This document shows, one piece after another, positions 16,399 to 27,841 of a stretch of 37,811 nucleotides of DNA (the stretch's first letter is position 1; the number at the start of each line of letters is the position of its first letter). Position numbers and translations under genes: made by a program. The notes beneath the pieces were generated by a model. It ran no database searches. It saw only the letters and a list, made by a program, of their open reading frames with translations, and was not told the DNA's origin. Source of the stretch: Terriglobales bacterium (GTDB taxonomy: Bacteria > Acidobacteriota > Terriglobia > Terriglobales > Acidobacteriaceae); NCBI GenBank assembly GCA_025927855.1, contig JAICKN010000006.1, positions 1-37,811 of the forward strand, written 5' to 3'.

Positions 16399-16740
16399 AT
16401 GGAGAACTCACTTTTTCCTGCTGCAACACTTGAAATCGGAAAGAAGCGCGAAGAGCTTGCCCCGGAGGCGCTAAATTCATGGCGCGCCTTTAGCCGGCAG
16501 GTGTTTGCCGACGGGGCATTGCCGGCAAAGACAAAGGATCTTATTGCAGTGGCGGTTGCTCATGTGACGCAATGCCCGTATTGCATTCGTGCCCATACCA
16601 AAAGCGCGCGGCAAAAGGGGGCTACCGAAAAGGAGATCATGGAAGCCATCTGGGTAGCTGCGGAGATGAGGGCGGGGGCGGCGATTGCGCACTCGGCGCT
16701 CGCCCTTGACGTCATGAAGGAGCATGGTGCGGGTAGCTGA
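16399..16740 (+). CDS. Carboxymuconolactone decarboxylase/AhpD-like protein with CxxC
   Basis: A 113-residue all-helical protein of the AhpD/CMD superfamily. The hallmark is HVTQCPYCIRAHTKSARQKG (C59, C62, H66), the redox-active CxxC plus histidine of AhpD-like peroxidases and disulfide reductases. It is followed by the typical EIMEAIWVAAEMRAGAAIAHS. Its ribosome binding site is AGGAGG with suitable spacing. It probably detoxifies peroxides or acts as a thiol oxidoreductase, with partner unknown. It appears monocistronic. Confidence 0.9.
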   Translation: MENSLFPAATLEIGKKREELAPEALNSWRAFSRQVFADGALPAKTKDLIAVAVAHVTQCPYCIRAHTKSARQKGATEKEIMEAIWVAAEMRAGAAIAHSALALDVMKEHGAGS

Positions 16741-16969
16741 CGTGGCGACTGCCTGAATACGACCAGCCCATATCAGCATCATATGTAATGGTCCATGTGA
16801 GCAGAGATGTAGATGTTCGCATTCTTTGTGATCCTGCAAGAAGGCCAATGGGCTGGAAGTTTAGATATATCGAGGTATGATACTGTTAACGCCGGTATTT
16901 ATGTTCGGATGCAAAGAAGCAAGCTGAACATAATTGGCGGCCGCGGCTCGCAGAGAGGAGGACCCCCTC

Positions 16970-18058
16970 ATGAATGCGACGCTCACGACTGGGATACATA
17001 GCGACATCGAACGGCATCTCGGGCCGCAGGCTGAAGTCCTACTCAGTTTCAAAGACCCAAAAATCCCACGTGCGCGACTCCACCTTCCCGGCCCCGATGT
17101 GATTGATCGCATCTACGCTCTTTCCGACCGGAAGCCTCAAGTTCTCGTTAGCCTTCAGCGCATCTTCGGGCATGGCAGGTTGGCCCGTAGCGGCTATCTT
17201 TCGATTCTGCCCGTTGATCAAGGGGTCGAGCATTCTGCCGGTGCGAGTTTCGCGCCCAACCCTGATTACTTCGATCCCGAAGAGATTGTTAAATTGGCAA
17301 TCGAGGGCGGGTGCAATGCGGTTGCTTCGACCTTCGGCGTACTGGGCATTGTGGCCAGGAAGTATGCTCATAAGATTCCCTTTATCGTCAAAATCAATCA
17401 CAACGAATTGCTGAGCTTTCCTAATAAGTTCGATCAAATTCTGTTTGGCACGGTAAAAGAAGTTCAGGAAATGGGCGCCGCCGCTATTGGCGCAACCATC
17501 TATTTTGGATCTGCCGAGAGCTCGCGCCAGATCGTCGAAATCAGCCAAGCGTTCGCTATGGCACACGAATTGGGGATGGCGACTATCTTGTGGTGTTACC
17601 TGCGCAACCAGGCGTTCAAAATGGACAAGGACTACCACCTTTCTGCTGATCTCACTGGCCAGGCAAACCACCTTGGATGCACGCTTGAAGCCGACCTCAT
17701 CAAGCAGAAATTACCGGAACTCAATGGAGGGTACAAAGCTCTGAACAAAGAGCGTCCCGGATATGGAAAGTTTGACGAGCGCATGTATTCAGAACTGAGC
17801 AGCGATCATCCCATTGATTTGTGCCGCTACCAGGTCGCTAACTGTTATATGGGCCGTATCGGGCTCATCAACAGCGGGGGCGGCTCGGGTAAGAATGACT
17901 TCGGGGATGCCATTGCAACGGCGATCATCAACAAGCGGGCTGGCGGCACAGGCCTCATTGCGGGGAGAAAAGTCTTTCAGAGGCCAACACAGGAAGGTGT
18001 TCCTCTGCTGAATCTTATTCAGGATATCTATCTGTCGAACGAAATTGATGTCCCGTAG
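16970..18058 (+). CDS. fbaB: Class I fructose-bisphosphate aldolase (FbaB/DhnA type)
   Basis: A 362-residue aldolase of the archaeal/bacterial DhnA type. It interconverts fructose-1,6-bisphosphate with glyceraldehyde-3-phosphate and dihydroxyacetone phosphate through a Schiff base. Visible are [14 protein letters not shown] (78-91), the phosphate-loop region [14 protein letters not shown], and [10 protein letters not shown], whose K245 is the expected Schiff-base lysine. The start at 16970 is set by GAGGAG nine bases upstream. The length is close to E. coli FbaB (350). It lies 145 nt upstream of nuoA on the same strand; with no overlap it is probably a separate unit. Confidence 0.9.
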   Translation: MNATLTTGIHSDIERHLGPQAEVLLSFKDPKIPRARLHLPGPDVIDRIYALSDRKPQVLVSLQRIFGHGRLARSGYLSILPVDQGVEHSAGASFAPNPDYFDPEEIVKLAIEGGCNAVASTFGVLGIVARKYAHKIPFIVKINHNELLSFPNKFDQILFGTVKEVQEMGAAAIGATIYFGSAESSRQIVEISQAFAMAHELGMATILWCYLRNQAFKMDKDYHLSADLTGQANHLGCTLEADLIKQKLPELNGGYKALNKERPGYGKFDERMYSELSSDHPIDLCRYQVANCYMGRIGLINSGGGSGKNDFGDAIATAIINKRAGGTGLIAGRKVFQRPTQEGVPLLNLIQDIYLSNEIDVP

Positions 18059-18203
18059 CGGTGCGAATGGATTTGTTTAGAGTTTCCGCAAAGTACCGGC
18101 TGGCCTAAGCAGCTGTTTTTGTGCTGGAGCGCACGCGGCTGAATTTCGTTTGCTGGGAAAGTCATAGCAACAGCTTGCAGGTAGTTGCCGTCTAAGGAGC
18201 ATC

Positions 18204-18575
18204 GTGACACTGTGGGCCTTTGGCGTTTACTTCGCCCTCGTATTTGCGCTTGTAGTTGCCATGCTAGCCGTGTCCTACGTGCTGGGACAGAGGCATCGCG
18301 AAGCCGCCACTGACTCACCTTATGAATCGGGAATTGTTTCGACTGGATCAGCCCACCTCCGATTATCAGCAAAGTTTTATTTAGTCGCGATGTTTTTTGT
18401 GATCTTCGACTTGGAAGCGGTATTCATCTTCGCCTGGGCTGTCGCAGGACGGGAACTGGGGTGGGCTGGATACTGGGAGCTTCTCATCTTCAGCGGCGTT
18501 CTCGTTGCCGCTCTTGTCTACCTGTGGCGCGTGGGTGCATTGGATTGGGGATCGATTCAACGCCACACGCGATGA
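18204..18575 (+). CDS. nuoA: NADH-quinone oxidoreductase subunit A
   Basis: A 123-residue membrane subunit of complex I with three transmembrane helices (about 6-27, 62-84, 93-112). Between them lie the conserved YESGIV and FYLVAMFFVIFDLEAVFIFAWA segments, with the acidic residues of the quinone/E-channel region. The start is GTG with AAGGAG five bases upstream. It is the first gene of the 14-subunit operon (13 genes because of the CD fusion). Confidence 0.95.
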   Translation: MTLWAFGVYFALVFALVVAMLAVSYVLGQRHREAATDSPYESGIVSTGSAHLRLSAKFYLVAMFFVIFDLEAVFIFAWAVAGRELGWAGYWELLIFSGVLVAALVYLWRVGALDWGSIQRHTR

Positions 18576-18587
18576 AGAGAGCACCGT

Positions 18588-19229
18588 ATGCAATGGTCCA
18601 TTACGAAACCGAGTGAAACTCAACGGCTGCTCGAAGCCGATAACCAGCCTTTCGAATCCGCCGTGCGCCGCAGCCTGGTTCTGGGCCGCCTTCAGGATCT
18701 ACTGGCCTGGGGCCGCAAGAACTCCATCTGGCCGTTTAACTTTGGCCTCTCATGCTGCTACGTGGAACTTGCCACCAGCATCACCAGCAAATATGACGTG
18801 GCGCGGTTCGGCGCCGAGGTGATTCGGGGCACTCCGCGCGAGGCCGACCTGATGGTGATTGCCGGCACGGTCTTCATCAAGATGGCTCCAATCATCCAGC
18901 GGCTCTACGAGCAAATGATGGAGCCGCGCTGGATCATTTCCATGGGCTCGTGTGCGAATTCCGGCGGCATGTACGACATTTACAGCGTTGTCCAGGGAGT
19001 GGACAAATTTCTGCCGGTAGATGTCTATGTGCCCGGCTGCCCACCCCGACCCGATGCATTCATGGAAGGGTTGCTGCTGCTGCAACACGCTGTCGGCAAG
19101 GAGCGCAGGCCCCTGAGTTGGGTTGTGGGCCCGCAAGGAGTAGAGAGGGCGCCGATGCCGTCCTTGCGGGACCTGAAACGTCCGCTGCGGCAGCAGGCAA
19201 CCACATTACGGCCACCGGACGAGGTGTGA
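18588..19229 (+). CDS. nuoB: NADH-quinone oxidoreductase subunit B
   Basis: A 213-residue peripheral-arm subunit carrying cluster N2, the last Fe-S centre before quinone. The ligands are all present: tandem C56-C57 in [12 protein letters not shown]122 in MGSCANSGG, and C151 in [10 protein letters not shown]. The C-terminal 40 residues beyond the conserved core are basic and probably unstructured. It begins 12 nt after the nuoA stop. Confidence 0.96.
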   Translation: MQWSITKPSETQRLLEADNQPFESAVRRSLVLGRLQDLLAWGRKNSIWPFNFGLSCCYVELATSITSKYDVARFGAEVIRGTPREADLMVIAGTVFIKMAPIIQRLYEQMMEPRWIISMGSCANSGGMYDIYSVVQGVDKFLPVDVYVPGCPPRPDAFMEGLLLLQHAVGKERRPLSWVVGPQGVERAPMPSLRDLKRPLRQQATTLRPPDEV

Positions 19230-19233
19230 GCGA

Positions 19234-20985
19234 TTGCAAGTCACAGAAGCCACTGCCGTTGATCAGTTGCAGGAGAAATTTCCCCAGGTCTCTCTTGTCC
19301 GAGAGTCCGCGCGCGATGGCATTCCTACGGCCTGGATTCCGGCCGGGCACGTAAGCGAACTTATGCAGTTCCTCAAGACCGGCATCGAACAACCGTATGC
19401 GATGCTGTATGACCTTACGGGAATTGATGAACGTGTGCGCGTGAACCGCGATGGCCAGCCGGCCAGCGACGTTACCGTCGTTTATCACCTACTGTCGTTC
19501 GAGCGCAATGAATATATCCGGCTGAAAGTAGCGCTGCACACCAATCATCTGTCCTTGCCCTCGATCACAGCTATTTGGCCCGCGGCGAATTGGTACGAGC
19601 GCGAAGTCTGGGACATGTTCGGAGTCCGGTTTGAAGGCCATCCCCATCTGGAGCGGATACTCATGCCGAAGACCTGGGTGGGGCATCCCCTGCGGAAAGA
19701 CCATCCTGCTCGAGCAACCGAAATGGGTCCATTTCAGTTACCAGAAGAGAAGGAAGAACGCGAGCAGGAGGCATTGCGTTTCCATCCCGAAGCATGGGGC
19801 ATGGAGCGCAGTCGCGATGGCGCGGATTTTATTTTCCTGAATGTGGGTCCCCAGCATCCGGGCACCCATGGCGTACTCCGGATCGTGTTGCAACTCGATG
19901 GAGAGGAGATCGTTGACGCCGTACCCGATATCGGTTTCCATCACCGCGGCGCGGAGAAGATGGGCGAGCGCCAGAGTTGGCATACCTATATTCCTTACAC
20001 CGACCGCGTGGATTACCTCGGCGGCGTGATGAATAACTTCGCCTATCTCATCGCGGTGGAGAAATTGGCCGGCATCGAGGTGCCGCCGCGCGCCCGGACG
20101 ATTCGCATCATGCTGGCGGAATTGTTTCGCATCATCAGCCACCTGGTCTGGTATGGCACTTTCGCGCAAGACTTAGGGCAGATGTCGCCGGTGTTTTACA
20201 CCTTCAACGACCGCGAGAAAGCTTTCGGCATCATTGAAGCCATCTGCGGCGCGCGCATGCATCCCAACTGGTTCCGTATTGGCGGCGTGGCTCAGGACCT
20301 GCCCAATGGCTGGGAGGCCATGGTCCGCGACTTTATTTCCTATTTTCCACCGCGCTTGCGGGAATATGACCGCGAAGTGTTGGCCAACCGCATCTTCAAA
20401 GGCCGGACGGTGGGTGTTGGAGAGTGCACTACGCAGGAAGCCGTCGAATGGGGCATGACCGGCCCCAACCTTCGGGCAACCGGCTTCGCATGGGATTTTC
20501 GCAAGAAGCAGCCATATTCAGGATATGAAAACTTTGAATTCGACATTCCGACGGCGCTCCATGGCGACTGCTATGACCGTGCTCTGGTACGCGTGGAAGA
20601 GATGAGGCAAAGCGTGCGCATCATTGAGCAATGCGTGAACCACATGCCGGACGGTCCGTATAAATCGCTCGATCCGCTCGCCTCTCCGCCTCTCAAAGAA
20701 CGCACAATGCACGATATTGAGACCCTGATTACGCATTTTCTCAGCGTAAGCTGGGGGCCGGTGGTCCCGCCGGGCGAAGCGCTGGGAGCGATTGAGGCCA
20801 CCAAGGGAAATAACGGCTACTACCTGGTGAGCGACGGAGGAACAAACTCCTATCGCACGCGAATCCGCACGCCGTCATTCCCTCATATGCAAATGCTGCC
20901 GCTGCTCTGCCGCGGACGGATGATCCCCGATCTACTGGCCGTTCTCGGCAGCCTGGATTACGTACTGGCCGACATTGACCGTTAA
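19234..20985 (+). CDS. nuoCD: NADH-quinone oxidoreductase fused subunits C and D
   Basis: A 583-residue fusion, as in E. coli. Residues 1-150 form the 30-kDa subunit C ([40 protein letters not shown]). After a charged linker ([16 protein letters not shown]), residues 205-583 form the 49-kDa subunit D ([48 protein letters not shown]), which lines the quinone cavity. The start is an unusual TTG at 19234, supported by GAGG nine bases upstream and only 4 nt after the nuoB stop. Confidence 0.95.
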   Translation: MQVTEATAVDQLQEKFPQVSLVRESARDGIPTAWIPAGHVSELMQFLKTGIEQPYAMLYDLTGIDERVRVNRDGQPASDVTVVYHLLSFERNEYIRLKVALHTNHLSLPSITAIWPAANWYEREVWDMFGVRFEGHPHLERILMPKTWVGHPLRKDHPARATEMGPFQLPEEKEEREQEALRFHPEAWGMERSRDGADFIFLNVGPQHPGTHGVLRIVLQLDGEEIVDAVPDIGFHHRGAEKMGERQSWHTYIPYTDRVDYLGGVMNNFAYLIAVEKLAGIEVPPRARTIRIMLAELFRIISHLVWYGTFAQDLGQMSPVFYTFNDREKAFGIIEAICGARMHPNWFRIGGVAQDLPNGWEAMVRDFISYFPPRLREYDREVLANRIFKGRTVGVGECTTQEAVEWGMTGPNLRATGFAWDFRKKQPYSGYENFEFDIPTALHGDCYDRALVRVEEMRQSVRIIEQCVNHMPDGPYKSLDPLASPPLKERTMHDIETLITHFLSVSWGPVVPPGEALGAIEATKGNNGYYLVSDGGTNSYRTRIRTPSFPHMQMLPLLCRGRMIPDLLAVLGSLDYVLADIDR

Positions 20986-20994
20986 GGAGCCGCA

Positions 20995-21459
20995 ATGCTG
21001 TCATCCGAAGAACGAGGCGAAATCGAAGCGGAAATGCTGAAATATCCGAACAAGCAGGCGGCGTGCATTGACGCCCTGAAAATCGTGCAGCGCCGCCGCG
21101 GCTGGATTTCGGATGAAAGCATCCGCGAGATCGCGGAGTTCCTGGGCATATCAACCGACGAACTCGATGGCGTAGCTACGTTTTACAACCTGATCTACCG
21201 CAAGCCCGTGGGCCGCCACGTGATTCTGCTGTGCAACAGCGTGAGCTGCTGGATCATGGGTTATAACCGCTTGCGTAAGCGCTTGTGCGAACGGCTTGAA
21301 ATCCAGCTGGGCGAAACAACCGCCGACGGACGGTTCACGCTCTTGCCAATCGTGTGCCTGGGCACATGCGATCACGCGCCGGCGCTAATGGTTGATGACG
21401 ACCTGCATCGCGATCTTTCACCCGATTCCGCAGAACAAATCCTGGAGAGATACCGGTAA
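20995..21459 (+). CDS. nuoE: NADH-quinone oxidoreductase subunit E
   Basis: A 154-residue thioredoxin-like subunit holding [2Fe-2S] cluster N1a. Ligands are C80 and C85 (LLCNSVSCW) and C121 and C125 (VCLGTCDHAPAL). The N-terminal helical bundle contains CIDALKIVQRRRGW. AAGGAG lies six bases before the ATG, which is 9 nt after the nuoCD stop. Confidence 0.95.
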   Translation: MLSSEERGEIEAEMLKYPNKQAACIDALKIVQRRRGWISDESIREIAEFLGISTDELDGVATFYNLIYRKPVGRHVILLCNSVSCWIMGYNRLRKRLCERLEIQLGETTADGRFTLLPIVCLGTCDHAPALMVDDDLHRDLSPDSAEQILERYR

Positions 21460-21461
21460 TC

Positions 21462-22739
21462 ATGACCAGCGAACGCCCTCTTACCAAAGACATGAAAGCC
21501 GATGGCGAGGCACTCACGCTCAAGGAGTACGAGCGCGCCGGCGGCTATCAGGGGATTCGCAAGGCGCTCCGCATGGGGCCGAAGGATATTACCGATCAAG
21601 TTACGAAATCCAGTCTGCGCGGTCGTGGAGGCGCGGGATTTCCTACGGGATCGAAATGGAGTTTTGTTCCTCTCGGCAAGGATGCTCCTCATCCGAAATA
21701 CCTGATCGCCAATGCCGATGAGATGGAGCCGGGAACGTTTAAAGACCGATTGCTGATGGAGGGCAACCCCCATCAATTGCTGGAAGGCATGATGGTCGCA
21801 TCGCGCGCCATTGAGGCCGATGTGGCGTTTGTCTTTTTGCGAGGCGAATACGTGTTGTCGGCCCAGCGGCTGCAGCGGGCAATCGCAGAAGCCTACGCCG
21901 CGGGTTATTTGGGCGAAAAGATTTTTGGATCGGAAGTGGGTCTCGAGCTCCACCTGCATCTCAGCGCCGGCCGTTACATGTGCGGCGAAGAAACGGGTCT
22001 ATTGAACGCGCTCGAAGGCAAGCGCGCCAATCCACGCACCAAACCGCCATATCCGCAAATTTCCGGGCTGTTCGGAAAGCCCACGATTGTGCAGAACGTG
22101 GAGACGCTGGCGAACTTACCGCACATCATCAACAACGGCGTCGAATGGTTCAAGAAGCTCAGCTACAGCGCTGACGGCGGCAGCAAACTCTATGGCGCGA
22201 GCGGAAAGGTAAAGCGGCCCGGCCTTTGGGAGTTGCCCATGGGCACAACGATCGGCGAACTGCTCCATGAACATGCCGGCGGAATGCGAGACGGAGTGGA
22301 ATTCCGCGGGCTGCTTCCTGGCGGCGCTTCCACTGATTTTCTCACCGAGGAGCACCTCGACGTAAAGATGGATTTCACTGAAGTGCAGAAGGTGGGCAGC
22401 CGCATGGGAACGGGAACAATGATCATTCTGGACGATCAAACCTGCCCGGTCGGGATGGTCTGGAACCTGGAAGATTTTTTTGCGCAGGAATCCTGCGGCT
22501 GGTGTACGCCCTGCTGGAGCGGCTTGCGCTGGGCGGAGCGCATCCTATGGGCGTTTGAGCAGGGCCACGGAAGCGAAGCAGATTTGGAGAAGCTGGAGTG
22601 GATCTGCAAGTTCTGCGCTCCCGGCAACACCTTCTGCGCGCTGGCGCCGGGCGCGGTTGAGCCGCTGCAAAGCGCACTGAAATATTTTCGCGATGACTTC
22701 TTGCGCCACGTGCGCGAAAAGCAGTGTCCCTGGAGGTAA
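21462..22739 (+). CDS. nuoF: NADH-quinone oxidoreductase subunit F
   Basis: A 425-residue NADH-oxidising subunit with FMN and cluster N3. The NADH/FMN glycine loop is GRGGAGFPTGSKW (54-66). The [4Fe-4S] ligands are C345, C348, C351 (ESCGWCTPCW) and C392, with the 41-residue spacing expected for the family. It starts 2 nt after nuoE. Confidence 0.96.
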   Translation: MTSERPLTKDMKADGEALTLKEYERAGGYQGIRKALRMGPKDITDQVTKSSLRGRGGAGFPTGSKWSFVPLGKDAPHPKYLIANADEMEPGTFKDRLLMEGNPHQLLEGMMVASRAIEADVAFVFLRGEYVLSAQRLQRAIAEAYAAGYLGEKIFGSEVGLELHLHLSAGRYMCGEETGLLNALEGKRANPRTKPPYPQISGLFGKPTIVQNVETLANLPHIINNGVEWFKKLSYSADGGSKLYGASGKVKRPGLWELPMGTTIGELLHEHAGGMRDGVEFRGLLPGGASTDFLTEEHLDVKMDFTEVQKVGSRMGTGTMIILDDQTCPVGMVWNLEDFFAQESCGWCTPCWSGLRWAERILWAFEQGHGSEADLEKLEWICKFCAPGNTFCALAPGAVEPLQSALKYFRDDFLRHVREKQCPWR

Positions 22740-22742
22740 GGG

Positions 22743-25523
22743 TTGGCAACCATCTATGTAGACGGAAAGCCGCACCAGGTAGACGCCCAGCAAAACCTGC
22801 TGCACGCCTGCCTGACTCTCGGCTTTAATCTGCCGTACTTCTGCTGGCATCCCGCGCTGGGATCAGTGGGCGCATGCCGGCAGTGCGCGGTGAAACAGTT
22901 CCGCAGTCCCGAGGACAAGCATGGGCGGCTGGTGATGGCGTGCATGACGCCGGCCTCCGAAGGCGCGCAAATTTCCATCGCAGATCCTGAGGCTGTCGCT
23001 TTTCGTAAGGGCATCATCGAGGGCATGATGGAAAACCATCCTCATGACTGCCCGGTTTGCGACGAGGGGGGAGAATGTCATCTCCAGGACATGACCGTGA
23101 TGACTGGCCACGATTATCGCCGCTACGAATTTCCCAAACGCACCTTCCGTAATCAGTATCTCGGGCCTTTCGTCAATCACGAGATGAACCGCTGCATTCA
23201 ATGCTATCGCTGTGTGCGCTTCTATCGGGAGTATGCAGGCGGCCAAGACTTCAACGTCTTCGGCATTCGCAATCTTGCGTATTTCGGACGCCACGAAGAT
23301 GGCGTATTGGAAAGCGAATTTGCAGGAAACCTCGATGAAGTCTGTCCTACGGGTGTCTTCACCGACGCCACCCACAAGCATCACTACACGCGCAAATGGG
23401 ACATGCAGTTTGCGCCTTCGATCTGCGTGCATTGCGGCCTGGGATGCAACATCAGCCCGGGCGAACGATATGGAATGCTGCGCAGGATCGTGAATCGCTA
23501 CCACGGCGACATCAATGGATACTTCCTTTGTGATCGTGGCCGTTACGGCTATGAGTTCGTGAATAGCGAGCAGCGGATTCGGCAGCCGCAAATACGGAGT
23601 AACGGGCAGATCCAGCCGGTCCCGAAACAGCAGGCCATCGAAGAGGGGGGGCGCTTCATCGCGAGTGCAACGACCGTCATTGGCATTGGATCATCACGTG
23701 CCTCTCTGGAATCAAACTTCGCTTTGCGCATGGCAGTTGGCGCCAACCATTTTTTTGCCGGCGCTTCGACGCAGGAGTTGCAGTTGCTGCATTTAACTCT
23801 CGAGATTCTGCGGACCACTCCGGTGGCTTCGCTGCGCGATGTCGAGGATTCCGATGCGGTGCTGGTCCTCGGCGAAGATGTCAGCAACTATGCTCCTCGA
23901 ATGGCGCTGAGCCTGCGGCAGTCAGTGCGGCAGCAGCCGTTTGCCATGACCGACAAGCTGAAAATCCCACGCTGGCTGGACCACGCGGTGCGCGAAGCGG
24001 CGCAGGAGCACAAAGGCCCGCTTTTTATGGCAACGGTTGCTGCTACGCGCCTGGACGACGTTGCCACTGACACCTACCGCGGCGCGCCGGACGAAATTGC
24101 CCGGCTTGGTTATGCGGTCGCGCGGACCTTGGATCCAGAGGCAGCAGGGTTGCGCGCAACAACCGCAAGCGGATCGCTGGCCGGGCAAATTGTGCGGGCG
24201 GTGCGCGCGGTAACAGGTTTAGGCAAACCGCCGTCGGGAGCGCCCGATGCGGACTTTGAAACCATGGCCCAGCGCATTGCGCAGGCGTTGAACGGCGCCG
24301 AGCGTCCTCTGGTGATCTCCGGGCTGGGATGCCGGAGCGGCCCAGTGCTGAAAGCTGCCGCGAACGTAGTGCGTGCATTGCAGCGGAACGGCAAGCCCGC
24401 GCGTATTGCGCTGGCGGTTCCTGAGTGCAACAGCCTGGGGCTGGCGATGCTAGGAGCAAAACCCTTTGAGGAGGCGCTCGCCGTGGCACGCGAACATAGC
24501 GGCACGACAGCGATCATGCTTGAAAACGATCTCTATCGTCAGGCCCCAGGCTCCGACGTCGACGTTTTCTTGCGCAGTGCCAACCATCTGATTGCTCTCG
24601 ACCACCTGCAGAACCGCACCACGGCGACGGCAGAATTGACGTTCCCCGCCGCGACCTTTGCGGAAAGTGACGGCACGCTCGTCAATAACGAAGGCCGCGC
24701 GCAGCGTTTTTTTCAGGCCCTTACGCCCCAGGAAATCCAGGAGAGCTGGCGTTGGTTGCGCGATATTTTTGTGGCTGCGGGGCGGCGTGAATTTTCAGCG
24801 TGGAAGACTCTGGATGATGTTATTCAATCGCTGGTAAGTGAATTTCCTGACTTGGCGCAGGTTGCCGAAGCCGCTCCTGCTGCAAGTTTCCGCATGGCTG
24901 GGGAAAAGATTCCGCGCCAGCCGCACCGCTACAGCGGCCGCACCGCTATGCTTGCGAATATCAATGTGAGCGAACCGAAGCCGCCGGACGATCCCGATTC
25001 TTCGCTTTCCTATTCCATGGAAGGCAATCCCGACCAGCCCCCAGCCGCTCTGATTCCGTTCGCTTGGGCAGGCGGCTGGAATTCTTACCAGGCATGGAAC
25101 AAATTCCAGGAGGAGATCGCCGGTCCTCTGCGTGGAGGGAACCCAGGTGTGCGGTTGTTCCAACCGCCCGCGCAAGCCGGCGAGTATTTCCAAGATGCGC
25201 CAAAGCGATTTCAGCCCCGCGAAGGCGAGTGGCTGGTAGTGCCGCTTTACCACGTTTTTGGATCAGAGGAGCTCAGCATTCTTTCTCCGGGGGTGAAGCA
25301 GTTGTCGCCCAAGCCGTATATCGCCATGAATGACGAGCACGCCAAGGGGGCAGGGCTACAAGCCGAGGACATGGTTGAACTGGCGATCGGCGGGGCAAGC
25401 TACCGCGCTGCGCTTCAGATCCGTCCCGACTTACCCGTGGGCATTGCAGGAGTACCCGTTGGCGTTGACTTGTTTGCGGGGATTCAACTTCCAGCCTGGA
25501 GCAAGATTGAACGAGTCTCATGA
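22743..25523 (+). CDS. nuoG: NADH-quinone oxidoreductase subunit G
   Basis: A 926-residue subunit. N-terminal [2Fe-2S] N1b ligands are C34, C45, C48 and C67. Cluster N5 is the His-Cys3 set in [14 protein letters not shown] (99-112). N4 is C151, C154, C157 and C201. A fourth set, C228, C231, C235 and C263, matches in position the extra N7 cluster seen in some bacterial NuoG proteins such as that of E. coli. The remainder is a molybdopterin-oxidoreductase-like fold, degenerate in complex I. The start is TTG, immediately after GGAGGTAAGG. The stop overlaps the nuoH start by 4 nt. Confidence 0.95.
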   Translation: MATIYVDGKPHQVDAQQNLLHACLTLGFNLPYFCWHPALGSVGACRQCAVKQFRSPEDKHGRLVMACMTPASEGAQISIADPEAVAFRKGIIEGMMENHPHDCPVCDEGGECHLQDMTVMTGHDYRRYEFPKRTFRNQYLGPFVNHEMNRCIQCYRCVRFYREYAGGQDFNVFGIRNLAYFGRHEDGVLESEFAGNLDEVCPTGVFTDATHKHHYTRKWDMQFAPSICVHCGLGCNISPGERYGMLRRIVNRYHGDINGYFLCDRGRYGYEFVNSEQRIRQPQIRSNGQIQPVPKQQAIEEGGRFIASATTVIGIGSSRASLESNFALRMAVGANHFFAGASTQELQLLHLTLEILRTTPVASLRDVEDSDAVLVLGEDVSNYAPRMALSLRQSVRQQPFAMTDKLKIPRWLDHAVREAAQEHKGPLFMATVAATRLDDVATDTYRGAPDEIARLGYAVARTLDPEAAGLRATTASGSLAGQIVRAVRAVTGLGKPPSGAPDADFETMAQRIAQALNGAERPLVISGLGCRSGPVLKAAANVVRALQRNGKPARIALAVPECNSLGLAMLGAKPFEEALAVAREHSGTTAIMLENDLYRQAPGSDVDVFLRSANHLIALDHLQNRTTATAELTFPAATFAESDGTLVNNEGRAQRFFQALTPQEIQESWRWLRDIFVAAGRREFSAWKTLDDVIQSLVSEFPDLAQVAEAAPAASFRMAGEKIPRQPHRYSGRTAMLANINVSEPKPPDDPDSSLSYSMEGNPDQPPAALIPFAWAGGWNSYQAWNKFQEEIAGPLRGGNPGVRLFQPPAQAGEYFQDAPKRFQPREGEWLVVPLYHVFGSEELSILSPGVKQLSPKPYIAMNDEHAKGAGLQAEDMVELAIGGASYRAALQIRPDLPVGIAGVPVGVDLFAGIQLPAWSKIERVS

Positions 25524-26473
25524 CCAGTCCTTATCCATTTGCCGCGATTTTTGGGATTCTGATCGTTGCGCTCACCATCGCGAGCGGCTTGATCTGGATT
25601 GAGCGGCGATTGCTCGCGCTCTGGCAGGACCGCTATGGCCCGAACCGCGTCGGGCCATTTGGATTGCTGCAAGTGCTGGCTGACACGATCAAGCTGCTGG
25701 CAAAAGAAGATTGGATTCCGCCCTTCGCGGATAAGCCAGTGTTCATCATCGCACCCGCCATCATCATGATCACCGTGCTCATGTCTTTTGCGGTGATACC
25801 GATTGCGCCGGGCATCATCATCAGCGACCTCAATATTGCCCTGCTTTTCTTTCTTGCCATGTCATCCCTCGGCGTTTACAGCATTGTCCTGGCGGGTTGG
25901 TCTTCCGACAATAAATACTCGCTATTGGGCGGAGTGCGGGCCGCTGCGCAAATGCTCAGCTACGAAGTTTTCATGGGCCTGTCTCTCATGGGGGTGGTTC
26001 TGCTGTCGGGATCATTCGACCTCGTGGACATTGTCCATGCCCAGCGAAAAATCTGGTTCATCATTCCCCAATTTCTGGGCTTTGTGCTTTTTCTGATCGC
26101 AGGGCTGGCTGAGACTCGCCGCTTGCCTTTCGACCTGCCTGAAGCCGAAAGCGAACTTGTCGCTGGGTTCCACTCCGAATATTCGGGAATGAAATTCGGC
26201 ATGTTTTTCGTCGGCGAATATCTCGGGGTCACGTTGATCTCGGCCATGATCACGATCTTGTTTTTCGGCGGGTGGATGGGACCGGTGCTGCCGCCGATTG
26301 TCTGGTTCCTCCTCAAGATGTTTTTCTTTATCGGCGTTTTTATCCTGATGCGCGCGTCTTTACCACGGCCGCGCTTCGATCAACTAATGGCATGGGCATG
26401 GAAATTAATGCTGCCTCTGGCACTCGCAAACCTGCTCGTCACGGGCGCAGTGGTGCTGGCGTTTTTCCACTAG
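25520..26473 (+). CDS. nuoH: NADH-quinone oxidoreductase subunit H
   Basis: A 317-residue membrane subunit with about eight helices, forming the quinone-entry site at the junction of the two arms. Conserved segments are [23 protein letters not shown] (start of the first loop), [27 protein letters not shown] (the acidic E-channel loop) and [14 protein letters not shown] overlap with nuoG implies translational coupling. Confidence 0.96.
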   Translation: MTSPYPFAAIFGILIVALTIASGLIWIERRLLALWQDRYGPNRVGPFGLLQVLADTIKLLAKEDWIPPFADKPVFIIAPAIIMITVLMSFAVIPIAPGIIISDLNIALLFFLAMSSLGVYSIVLAGWSSDNKYSLLGGVRAAAQMLSYEVFMGLSLMGVVLLSGSFDLVDIVHAQRKIWFIIPQFLGFVLFLIAGLAETRRLPFDLPEAESELVAGFHSEYSGMKFGMFFVGEYLGVTLISAMITILFFGGWMGPVLPPIVWFLLKMFFFIGVFILMRASLPRPRFDQLMAWAWKLMLPLALANLLVTGAVVLAFFH

Positions 26474-26487
26474 CGGAGAAGGAAACT

Positions 26488-27003
26488 ATGTTCAGTCTGG
26501 TACGCACATTATGGGATGTTTTCCTCCACAGCTTTAAGCCGAGGGTGACCCGGCAATATCCCGAGCAGCCCGCGTATGTGCCGCCGCGGTGGCGTGGGCG
26601 CATTATCCTGTCCCGCGATCCCGACGGGGGCGAACGCTGTGTCGGCTGTTATTTGTGCGCTATCGCCTGTCCGGTAGATTGCATTGCACTGCAGGCAACG
26701 GAAGATGCCACCGGCCGCCGTTACCCCGAATTCTTCCGTATCAATTTTTCGCGCTGCATCTTCTGCGGATATTGCGAGGACGCCTGCCCCACTTACGCGA
26801 TACAACTTACTCCCGACTTTGAAATGAGCGAGTACAAGCGGCAGAACATGGTCTACGAAAAAGAGGATTTGCTGATCAACGGAACCGGCAAATATCCCGG
26901 CTACAATTTCTGGCGGGTCGCCGGGGTGAAGATCGGCGGGAAAGACAAGGGCCAGGCCGAACGGGAAGAGCCACCAACCGACCTGCGTCAGCTAATGCCT
27001 TAA
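26488..27003 (+). CDS. nuoI: NADH-quinone oxidoreductase subunit I
   Basis: A 171-residue subunit with two ferredoxin motifs carrying clusters N6a and N6b: [12 protein letters not shown] (C51, C54, C57, C61) and [12 protein letters not shown] (C90, C93, C96, C100). The start is ATG 26488, after GGAGAAGGA and 14 nt after nuoH; upstream in-frame codons belong to nuoH sequence in another frame. Confidence 0.95.
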   Translation: MFSLVRTLWDVFLHSFKPRVTRQYPEQPAYVPPRWRGRIILSRDPDGGERCVGCYLCAIACPVDCIALQATEDATGRRYPEFFRINFSRCIFCGYCEDACPTYAIQLTPDFEMSEYKRQNMVYEKEDLLINGTGKYPGYNFWRVAGVKIGGKDKGQAEREEPPTDLRQLMP

Positions 27004-27020
27004 GGCAAGAGGCAAGAGAA

Positions 27021-27617
27021 ATGAACGTAATCGCATTTTATATCGCGGCGGCCATCGCGGTCCTTACAACCGTTCTGGTAATAACCCGCAAGAATGCCGT
27101 TCAGGCGCTGCTCTATCTGGCGGTTTCGCTGATCTCCGTCGCGGTCATTTTCTATGACCTCGGGGCGCCATTTATGGCCGCTTTGGAAGTAATCATTTAC
27201 GCCGGCTCAATCATTGTGTTGTTCATTTTTGTGGTGATGATGCTGAATCTCGGCAAACGCGCAACGGAGGCGGAATCGAAACTGCTGCATGCGCGCATGT
27301 GGATTGGGCCAATAATTCTCGCGGGCATCCTCATTGCGGAACTCGCATACCTGCTGGCACAAGGAAATACCCGCGTCGGAGCCGCACACGTAATTCCTCC
27401 CAGGGATGTCGGACTGGCCCTGTACCGCCCTTACCTGCTCGGCGTGGAAATCTCTTCCATGCTGCTGATGGGGGCTTTGGTCGGCGCGTATCACCTGGGC
27501 TGGCACAAGCAACGTAAACCGGAGACGCAAGATGCAAATCGTGAGCATGCAACAAGCCCTGACGCTGGCCGCGGTCCTGTTCGCACTGGGAGTGGCCGGA
27601 CTGTTGGTGCGCCGTAA
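27021..27617 (+). CDS. nuoJ: NADH-quinone oxidoreductase subunit J
   Basis: A 198-residue membrane subunit with five helices. The conserved core includes [40 protein letters not shown] with its flexible third helix. The last 30 residues after [10 protein letters not shown] are hydrophilic, uncharacteristic, and encoded inside nuoK: the genes overlap by 86 nt. The normal family length is about 165-185, so this tail may be a by-product of losing an earlier stop. Confidence 0.93.
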   Translation: MNVIAFYIAAAIAVLTTVLVITRKNAVQALLYLAVSLISVAVIFYDLGAPFMAALEVIIYAGSIIVLFIFVVMMLNLGKRATEAESKLLHARMWIGPIILAGILIAELAYLLAQGNTRVGAAHVIPPRDVGLALYRPYLLGVEISSMLLMGALVGAYHLGWHKQRKPETQDANREHATSPDAGRGPVRTGSGRTVGAP

Positions 27618-27840
27618 CCTGCTTTTTATTCTGATGTCGATCGAGATCATGCTCAATGCCGCAGGCCTGGCATTTGTCACTGCGGGGGCCCGCTGGGCAC
27701 AGGCCGACGGGCAAGTAATGTTCATCTTTATTCTTGCCATGGCAGCATCGGAAGTCGCCGTTGGGCTCGCACTTCTGCTCCAGTTGTATCACCAGAACCA
27801 ATCGCTTGATGCCGATGCTGCAAGTCAAATGAAAGGCTAA
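27532..27840 (+). CDS. nuoK: NADH-quinone oxidoreductase subunit K
   Basis: A 102-residue membrane subunit with three helices, belonging to the Mrp/antiporter-related module. The conserved segments are [20 protein letters not shown], with the glutamate of the proton channel, and [20 protein letters not shown] with the second. GGAG lies seven bases upstream of the ATG. It lies inside the 3' end of nuoJ in another frame. Confidence 0.95.
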   Translation: MQIVSMQQALTLAAVLFALGVAGLLVRRNLLFILMSIEIMLNAAGLAFVTAGARWAQADGQVMFIFILAMAASEVAVGLALLLQLYHQNQSLDADAASQMKG

Positions 27841-27841
27841 C

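Noticed and set aside
18059-18203. Intrinsic terminator after the aldolase gene (GCTG...CAGC followed by TGTTTTT near 18090-18122)
   Set aside because: The stem is only four to five pairs and the T-run is interrupted, so it is too weak to call.
22863-23591. 242-residue open frame on the minus strand inside nuoG
   Set aside because: Antisense to the conserved Fe-S part of NuoG; such long antisense frames arise from the GC-rich codon pattern.
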